Below are positions 18,364 to 24,319 of a stretch of DNA of 24,319 nucleotides, one piece after another (the first letter of the stretch is position 1; the number at the start of each line of letters is the position of its first letter). This DNA is from Entrophospora sp. SA101 (taxonomy: Eukaryota > Glomeromycota > Glomeromycetes > Entrophosporales > Entrophosporaceae), in contig CAUDNR010004096.1 of the NCBI GenBank assembly GCA_958430865.1, forward strand, positions 8,610 through 32,928, written 5' to 3'. A program made the position numbers and the translations under genes. The notes under the pieces were generated by a model. That model searched no databases. It saw only the letters and a list, made by a program, of their open reading frames with translations, and was not told where the DNA came from.

Positions 18364-18588
18364 TTCGAATATCCATAACACTTTCGGATATCGTAACACT
18401 TTCGAATATCGTAATACTTTCAAATATCATAACACTTTTGAATATCCGCAACACTTTCGCACTTTCGAATATCGTAACACTTTCAAATATCCGTAACACT
18501 TTCAAATATCTGTAACACTTTCGAATATCGTAACACTTTCGAATATCTGTAACACTTTCGAATATCCGTAACACTTTCGAATATCTGT
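18364..18588 (+). repeat. Left subterminal repeat array of the hAT
   Basis: About eleven copies of a ~17-18-bp motif, consensus cgaatatc-gtaacacttt, with ca/cg and deletion variants. It appears inverted at the right end. Clustered short repeats just inside hAT ends are known transposase-binding sites (as in Ac), so that role is likely here. The array also generates a spurious minus-strand ORF. One further copy lies at about 18785-18805. Confidence 0.85.
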
Positions 18589-19186
18589 GTAATAAATAAT
18601 AATTAAATCATGATAAATGTAATGATTTATGGAAATAAATAAGAAAGTCTAAACATTATAGTCAAACAAATTATTTATTTTTAAGTTTAGAAAAATTTGG
18701 ATTGATGAGATTATCTGTATTTTTTATTATTTTTAAGAAATGAAATTTTTGTGTGTAAAAAAGTATTTAATTTGTTTTTTACAATCTATAACACTTTCAA
18801 TATCCATAATATTTATTTGTAATACATATTTGTTGATAAAATTTCTTCAATTAAAAATGTCTTTGGTAAATGATAACAATAGCATTATTTTAATTAATGA
18901 TAGAGAAGAAATAATTTCTAATTTTTCGTCAGAAGAGTCCATTGCTAATGATAGACCACCAAATAGAAAAAAATACACAAAACATGGAAGACCTAGAGGA
19001 AGCTATATCTGGGATCATTTTATTGAAGAAGGAGATGAACGAATTTGTCAAGTAAAAGTGCCCCTTTCTCTGGAGCATCCAAATGGATTATGTGGCAAAA
19101 GATTACCAAATGTATCAAGTACTAGTAATTCAATAAGCCATTTATTAAAATTTCACAGTATACTTCCACCCACAGAACAACAAAAA

Positions 19187-19260
19187 GTATATTAATATAT
19201 TATTTATCATTTATTTTTTAAATATCTTATATTAAATTTATGTTTGTTTCGTTATAATAG
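19187..19260 (+). other. Intron of the hAT transposase, 74 bp
   Basis: GTATATTAAT...TTATAATAG between phase-0 codons (...CAA AAA | TTA GAA...). Unspliced, the first exon would stop after two codons. Splicing joins the BED exon to the core in frame. Confidence 0.85.
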
Positions 19261-20456
19261 TTAGAATCTGAAGGACAAACAGATATAAGGGATTTAATAC
19301 AGAAAAAAAGAGCCTTATCAAAAAAAGAGCAAGACAAAATTAATCAAGACTTGATCAATTTTATTGTTGATGATATTCAACCATTTAACATTTTAGAAAA
19401 TAAATTTTTTAGACATTTCGTAAGTTCATTGAATCCCAACTATGGAATTCCTTCACAGCCAAAAGTTGATCAACTAATTGAATTTGCATATCACAATACC
19501 AATCAAAAATTAACTAAATTAATTGATTCTGCTGATGTTGAATATGTTTCTTTGACATGTGACTTCTGGACTTCTAGGGGGCATCATGGATACATTGGAG
19601 TCACTTGCAGCTTTTTATCTGAAGATTTTGAGTTTAACAAAATCTTGCTGGCTCTTCAACATGTTCCTTATCCCCACACAGCAGAGACAATCAATAATAA
19701 ATTACAAGATGTTATATTTAAATGGAATCTCAAAAACAAAGTATTCACTTTAACAACTGACAATGGTGCTAATATGGTCAAAGCTGCTAGACTTCTTAAT
19801 TATGATCTAAATATCATAAGAATACCATGTTTTGCACACACTTTACAATTAGTTGTAAATAAGGCATTAAAAATTAATACAAACATTCAGTCATTCGTTT
19901 TAAGATGCAAAAGATTGATCAACTTCTTCACTACCCCTAAACAAAAAGAAAATCTTGAAAAGATGCAAAAAGAGCTGAGTTATCCAAATATTCATACAGT
20001 AATTCAAGATATCAGCACTAGATGGAATTCATCATTTTATTCATGGAGAAGGTTAATTGATTTACAAAGTGCAGTTACTCATTTACCATCTAAACTAATG
20101 GCTGATCTAAATAAAGATAACAAAAAAGATGGGAAAAGGCTTGAATGAATCATGTTAAATGATAGTGAGTGGATTTTGATGAATGATCTTGTGCAAATCT
20201 TTAGTGGATTTGAAGAACTCACCAGAAAATTCAGTGGAAAGTCATATGTTACTTTTTCTGTTGTATATCCTTTAATCAACTCACTAAAGGAGAAATTGAA
20301 TTTAATATTAAATTCCATTGAAGATTGCAACAACATTAATATTTCAATTAATCAAAATGATGAAAGTTCAGAAATGATGCAAATGGATGAAGAAGATGAT
20401 TCACTTTTAAATATTGAGGTCATTCCTGATGAAGAAGAAGTGGATGAATTAATTGT

Positions 20457-20466
20457 AGCTGTACCT
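20457..20466. repeat. Target-site duplication, left of nested MITE
   Basis: AGCTGTACCT, identical to 20667-20676. It duplicates transposase coding sequence. Confidence 0.9.
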
Positions 20467-20666
20467 AAGGTTGCGGGAGAAACTCCTCCAGAAATCAATC
20501 GACAGAGTTTCGACAGGTTACACATTAATTGTTTATTAGAGTTTCGGCAGAGTTTCGCATTTGGGGTTTTCGCCAATCATCAGAGTTTCGACAGGTTACA
20601 CATTAATTGTTCATTAGAGTTTCGACAGAGTTTCGACAGTCATTAAGAGGTTTCGCCCACAACCTT
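20467..20666 (-). mobile_element. 200-bp MITE with Mutator-like features inside the transposase
   Basis: Ends are inverted: left AAGGTTGCGGGAGAAACTCC, right reverse complement AAGGTTGTGGGCGAAACCTC, 16 of 20 matching. It has a perfect 10-bp target duplication. Internal structure is two related halves around the motif gagtttcgacaggttacaca, and gagtttcg recurs throughout. Length, short ends and a 9-10-bp duplication fit non-autonomous Mutator-like elements. It adds in-frame codons (QSFDRLHINC twice) and then a stop at 20644-20646. Two older relatives lie at 11908 and 12415. Its ten CpGs are all retained. Confidence 0.85.
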
Positions 20667-20676
20667 AGCTGTACCT
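20667..20676. repeat. Target-site duplication, right of nested MITE
   Basis: AGCTGTACCT, after which transposase sequence resumes (GGATCAAAA...). Confidence 0.9.
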
Positions 20677-21293
20677 GGATCAAAAAAAAAATTAACATAT
20701 CTAGACCAATAGATACAAATGGCTTGAAAGTCCATATTTTAAAAAATTTATTATTATCAATTGATAAATATTGGGATTTACCATCAGATTTATCATTTAT
20801 TTCATCATCACTTGATCCAAGATTAAAAAATCTTAATCATTTGAGTTCCACACAACGAGAAAATATAAAATTGCTTTTACAAGAAGAATATCAATTGCTA
20901 AAAAATAATCAACAAGAATCAAGTCAATCTCAAAATAATTCACAAAATTTAAATGAAGACGATCAGTCAATAGAAGAAACATTGATATTTAATCAAATTT
21001 TTCAATTTGATGATGATGATGACAATCAAGATGAAATATCAACTTATTTGTCTTCAAAAGTTAAAAAAGATGCTGATCCACTAATATGGTGGAAAGAAAA
21101 CAAGGAAAATTTTCCACTATTAGCAAAATTAGCTAGAAAATATCTTGGTATATCTACAACGTCTGTTCCTGCAGAACGGTTATTTAGTGATGCTGGAAAC
21201 CATATTACACCAAAGCGTAACAAATTAAAACCTGATAGAGTAGAAAAGTTATTATTTTTAAAAAGGAACATGAAATATAATATTTTTGAATAA

Positions 21294-21521
21294 TCATCAA
21301 ATATAAACATTCATATATATAAGTTTCAAAAACAAATGAACTATTTTTCAAGCAAGGCATCTCAAATTGATATTTTTTTCAAAAATTTCCATGAAAATTT
21401 TGTCTTTTAAACATACATGCAAAATATAGTTTTTATATTTTTTTAAAAATTTATATGTTACATTAATAAATAACAATAAAGTATATATATATTAATATTA
21501 TAATTACAATATAATATCTGA
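21294..21521. other. 3' non-coding part of the hAT element
   Basis: AT-rich sequence between the transposase stop and the right subterminal array. It probably includes the 3' UTR. Confidence 0.5.
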
Positions 21522-21655
21522 AAGTGTATTACTACGAATATTCGAAAGTGTTACAATATTCAAAAGTGTTACAATATTCGAAATTGTTACAGATATTTGA
21601 AAGTATTATGGATATTCGAAAGTATTATGGATATTCGAATAAGAATCGAAAATCG
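21522..21655 (-). repeat. Right subterminal repeat array of the hAT
   Basis: Six to seven copies of atattcgaaagtgttac and variants, the reverse complement of the left array motif. Confidence 0.85.
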
Positions 21656-21712
21656 TTTCCATAAAATTACGAATATTCGAATATGGAGTTAGAGATATGA
21701 ATAGGAACACTA

Positions 21713-21720
21713 CTTATGCT
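21713..21720. repeat. Target-site duplication, right of hAT
   Basis: CTTATGCT, matching 18262-18269. Confidence 0.9.
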
Positions 21721-22589
21721 GTGATTCATTTATTACATATTTACATAAAAAAAAAGCAATTGAAAAAAATTACTGATCTATAGTAATAGTAATAGTAGAT
21801 GATAGTAAAATTCGAATTTTACATAGTAAAAAAAAAAATTTATAATCGAATGTCTTACATCCTTGCTTGAGAGGAATTTCTCTACGAAAAAAACAAAACA
21901 AAAATGTGGGGACGGCCATCCTATTTATATTTTTTTGAATTAATAAAATAGACTAGTCTTGACCTGAGTGATGTCGTTGTGTGAGTAAAAGGCACGAAGC
22001 TCACTGTCACGTTTTCGTTTAAAAATATCTGTATTTGTGTTACATTCCGTATATTTATTAAAATTATTTTGATATTTCGTATTATTTATTTGGAAGGAAT
22101 TAATGGCAATAATCTCAAATGGGATAATTCGCCCAGACTGGGACATTAATTAATTAAACATGTATATAAGGAACAAGAATTCGCTGTACTTCAAAAGTGA
22201 CTTTGTAATAAATTAACCTAATAGTGTGTTTTCATGTAATTGATAGTGTACCATTTTTGATTAATAAAATCTATTTGAATCTACTAAAATAAATAAAGGA
22301 TAAATTTATTATTTATCAAAAAAAGAAATAAAGAACTTTAAAGTATATAAACATGATTGATTTTGAGATTGACATCAAAAAAATTTGCAACATTAAAAAT
22401 CATTAAACTTTATACATTTAATAATATTATTTTCTTTAAAAACAATGCTGTTTAAATTGACCACTACTTGTGTGATTGATTCAATAAAGGAACAAAATTA
22501 ATTATTTCGCAATAAAAGCTATTTGTTTGTTTGTTTATTGTTGTTTTTTGATTTTGGTATTAATGCATGGTTTGTTTCTATTCATGATA
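21721..22589. other. Mostly AT-rich; short repeat and small ORF
   Basis: 21946-22022 is the second copy of the short repeat at 7918-8050. On the minus strand an ATG at 22146 opens a 68-codon frame to 21940 (starts MSQSGRIIPFEIIAINSF, ends in the conserved repeat). It has ordinary composition but no recognisable domain. It may be a small gene or gene tail, and I am unsure. The remainder shows nothing. Confidence 0.3.
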
Positions 22590-22767
22590 CAGTCAGAACT
22601 TGTTAAACCAAAGTCAATATTTTCAAAAAAAAAAATTTTTTTTCGATTTAAAAAAACCTTAATAAAATCGGCTTATTGAGGTAAATTTGATAGGTAGATA
22701 ATAAAACAACATCGGCTTATCATGTATATTCAGTTTATCAAAGCACCGTCTTAACGAGTTCTAACTG
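22590..22767. mobile_element. 178-bp pogo/mariner-like MITE
   Basis: Ends CAGTCAGAACTTGTTAA and, mirrored, CAGTTAGAACTCGTTAA match at 15 of 17. The element is bracketed by TA on both sides (22588-22589 and 22768-22769), the Tc1/mariner-pogo target duplication. CAGT-type ends are common in the pogo/Tigger branch. The core AACTCGTTAAGACGGT closely matches AACTCGATAAGTCGGT of the element at 5152. No ORF. Confidence 0.75.
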
Positions 22768-22771
22768 TACG

Positions 22772-23150
22772 TTTATTCGTTTTTATTCGTTTTATTCGTT
22801 TTATTAATTAATTATTCGTTTTTATTCGTTTTTATTCGTTTTTATTCGTTTTTATTCGTTTTATTCGTTTTTATTCGTTTTATTTGTTTTTGTTCGTTTT
22901 GTTCGTTTTGTTCGTTTTGTTCGTTTTATTCGTTTTATTCGTTTTATTCGTTTTGTTCGTTTTATTCGTTTTATTCGTTTTATTCGTTTTGTTCGTTTTA
23001 TTCGTTTTATTCGTTTTGTTCGTTTTATTCGTTTTATTCGTTTTATTCGTTTTATTCGTTTTGTTCGTTTTATTCGTTTTATTCGTTTTATTAATTAATT
23101 ATTCGTTTTGTTCGTTTTGTTCTTTTTGTTCGTTTTGTTCGTTTTTGTTC
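22772..23150 (+). repeat. 9-mer satellite array (TTTTATTCG / TTTTGTTCG)
   Basis: About 40 units of nine bases, some expanded to ten by an extra T. Two variants (A or G at position 5) are interleaved. An attaattaatt interruption occurs near both ends (about 22803-22815 and 23090-23100), so part of the array may have been copied as a block. Because nine is a multiple of three, one frame stays open as (VLF)n, which is an artefact. Confidence 0.9.
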
Positions 23151-23198
23151 AAATTATTTTTTTTACTCAAATTGTTTGTTTTATTCCAGTAAACTTTA

Positions 23199-23350
23199 TT
23201 TGAATAGAAACTTAACTGCTGCTCAAGATTATGATATTATTTTAGCACAAAAAGATTTAGAAATAATTTAATTACAATATAAAAAAGAGTTATTGGTTTA
23301 TTAAACTAAGCCTAAAAAAGGATTAATTTTAAAAGAATATCTGATAAATA
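23199..23350 (+). pseudogene. Possible coding relic with internal stops
   Basis: One frame reads NRNLTAAQDYDIILAQKDLE and continues past two stops (TAA at 23268, then again near 23301) with LQYKKELLVY and KPKKGLILKEYL. The charge pattern is protein-like. The family is not recognised. Confidence 0.25.
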
Positions 23351-23749
23351 TCAGCATTTTCAATATTTACTAGTAGGCTTTTAGACTATATGATAAAAAT
23401 ACTAAGAATATTATTAACTTATCAGTATGCCAATACCAATATTATTTTTTTAAAGAATAATCAGATTCTGATATTTGCTGATACCCCATTACCCAAGTTG
23501 GACCAATAGATTATATATAAGCAAAGAAAGATGGGACCCTAAATTAGAAACCATAACAGCTTGATAGTTTGATTGACATAGTGGTGAGTCTTGCAATTTT
23601 TTTATTGTATATTTTAAATATAATTAGTCATACATCTTTAATAAAACAGACACGACTTAGCTATTTAATTGTTTCCTTGTATGTGAATGCCTCCATCCAA
23701 TAAATATTCATGATGGTCATGATTATTATTCAATACATTTGATATCATC
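23351..23749. other. AT-rich spacer
   Basis: Contains short words in opposite orientation (aaatatcagca near 23346, tgatatttgctgata near 23468) that could be remains of a foldback element. No gene. Confidence 0.35.
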
Positions 23750-24319
23750 ATTGACATAACAAACAATTGCATCACCCAGGTAGTAACAATACCAAGGCCA
23801 TGCATAAATGAAACTTTTAACAATGCATGTCTACCCAGATCTCTGGGGTTCACAAAATAAATTTTTCTTCATGATTATCAATCATAGTTCCTTATGAATA
23901 ATAAATCTGATGTTGATCACAGGTGTCAGATTTAATTAAAATTTTCCTGCCACAAACAAGGTATAAGGTGCTTTCACACCTCCTTGTAACTATAGGATTT
24001 TTTCCCACAGTTGAGGTAATACAAACATGTTGGAAGGCTTTGGACAAAACTTTCACTATCTCCCTCTCAGACTAAGCTGGATGTTACATATATGGGCATT
24101 GATCACTGATAGCTGGTGCTTGTGTGATGATTGCTGCGTGTTATACACCTCAAGTACAAAGTTGGTTTCTGCAATTGGTACAAAATTCTCCAATGTAGGA
24201 GTGTTGCTGTTTTGGATTTTCCCTGAATTCAGAGTTTTGAGTCCTGGGTTGCTGTAATTTTTATGAAAAGTAAAGTATTAATATTTAACAATTAATTATT
24301 TAAATGTTTATTTTGTTGA
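23750..24319 (+). repeat. Dispersed repeat, copy C (continues beyond the window)
   Basis: Same orientation and order as 1-567. It is closer to copy A than to copy B. A 76-codon open frame (24027-24257) is present here but is broken in copy A, so it is not evidence of a gene. Confidence 0.85.

Larger units (their letters stand above)
18857..21293 (+). pseudogene. hAT transposase gene (BED finger, RNase H-like core, hATC), disrupted
   Basis: Exon 1 is 18857-19186 and exon 2 is 19261-21293. I prefer the ATG at 18857 because the BED protein begins there; an in-frame upstream ATG at 18740 adds a hydrophobic tail. Exon 1 carries a BED zinc finger (W52, C64, C79, H95, H100). Exon 2 carries the core motifs CDFWTS (first acidic residue, about 211), TDNGANM (second, about 277), CFAHTLQLVVNK and TRWNSSFYSW. 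It ends with the hATC dimerisation region (WWKENK, FPLLAKLARKYL, TSVPAERLFSDAGN, KRNKLKP). Lesions: an in-frame TGA at 20146-20148, where an arginine codon CGA would fit; the MITE at 20467-20666; and a one-base mismatch of frame around the ten-A run 20682-20691. An undamaged version would have been roughly 700 residues, normal for hAT. Confidence 0.9.
18270..21712 (+). mobile_element. Complete hAT transposon, 3443 bp, inactive
   Basis: Both ends are visible. There is a perfect 15-bp terminal inverted repeat TAGTGTTCCTATTCA (18270-18284, mirrored at 21698-21712) and a perfect 8-bp target duplication CTTATGCT. These are the defining features of the hAT superfamily. Inside are subterminal arrays of one short motif, in opposite orientation at the two ends, and one spliced transposase gene with a BED finger, RNase-H-like core and hATC domain. 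Clean ends and target duplication argue for fairly recent insertion. The transposase is now broken three ways, one of them by a nested MITE. The ends may still be mobilised by a relative elsewhere. Confidence 0.93.

Noticed and set aside
18278..18574. 98-codon minus-strand ORF rich in RIFESVT repeats
   Set aside because: It is the translation of the hAT left subterminal array, not a gene.
22884..23192. 102-codon ORF of repeated VLF
   Set aside because: A consequence of a 9-base satellite whose unit length is a multiple of three.
1..24319. The whole window as one giant LTR-type element, because its two ends are direct repeats
   Set aside because: A third copy of the repeat lies inside, no LTR end signals or gag-pol genes are seen, and the repeat runs past both edges.

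Overview
This is an AT-rich (roughly three quarters A+T by eye) eukaryotic window with few genes and a dense layer of repeats. Long A/T runs, an intronless F-box/leucine-rich-repeat gene family in local tandem copies, a BED-finger hAT transposon with a short GT-AG intron, and many MITEs and minisatellites suggest a fungus. The F-box signature (LPLELLAEIFKYIEDD...CILVNKQW...LWKNP) is the style of the greatly expanded F-box families of arbuscular mycorrhizal fungi (Glomeromycota, Rhizophagus-like). That assignment is inference from protein style and base composition, not from a database match.

Layout. 1-4000: a dispersed repeat of at least 567 bp opens the window and returns at the far end (23750-24319). 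A divergent, interrupted third copy lies at 2570-3182. Two MITEs with hAT-like ends (740-889 and 2820-3044) sit in this block, with a GC-richer unique patch (1190-1500), a possible orphan first exon (2076-2128) and a tandem pair of foldback units (3468-4000). 4000-8190: gene-poor DNA with decayed coding fragments, a 238-bp MITE whose right half is an array of its own terminal repeat (5152-5389), and two minisatellites (6605-6805 and 6830-7390).

8190-15790 is the F-box cluster. Copy 1 (8424-9782) is intact, with 452 codons. Copy 2 (open to 11105) is a 5'-truncated tandem duplicate that looks like a recombinant of copies 1 and 3. Copy 3 (13444-14809) carries three A-run frameshifts. Promoter, 3' flank and a further downstream repeat were duplicated along with the gene, so this is a segmental duplication. 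Two copies of a short MITE with Mutator-like features lie between copies 2 and 3.

15800-24319: a degraded, probably non-autonomous hAT with a BED-finger remnant (17044-17644). Then comes a complete 3443-bp hAT element (18270-21712) with a perfect 8-bp target duplication, inverted ends, subterminal transposase-site-like repeats and a dead transposase gene. The transposase is broken by one nonsense codon, a 200-bp MITE with its own perfect 10-bp target duplication, and an A-run frameshift. A TA-flanked pogo/mariner-like MITE and a roughly 380-bp 9-mer array follow, then the third end-repeat copy. Only the F-box copy 1 is a gene I would call confidently functional. No rRNA, tRNA or CRISPR was recognised.
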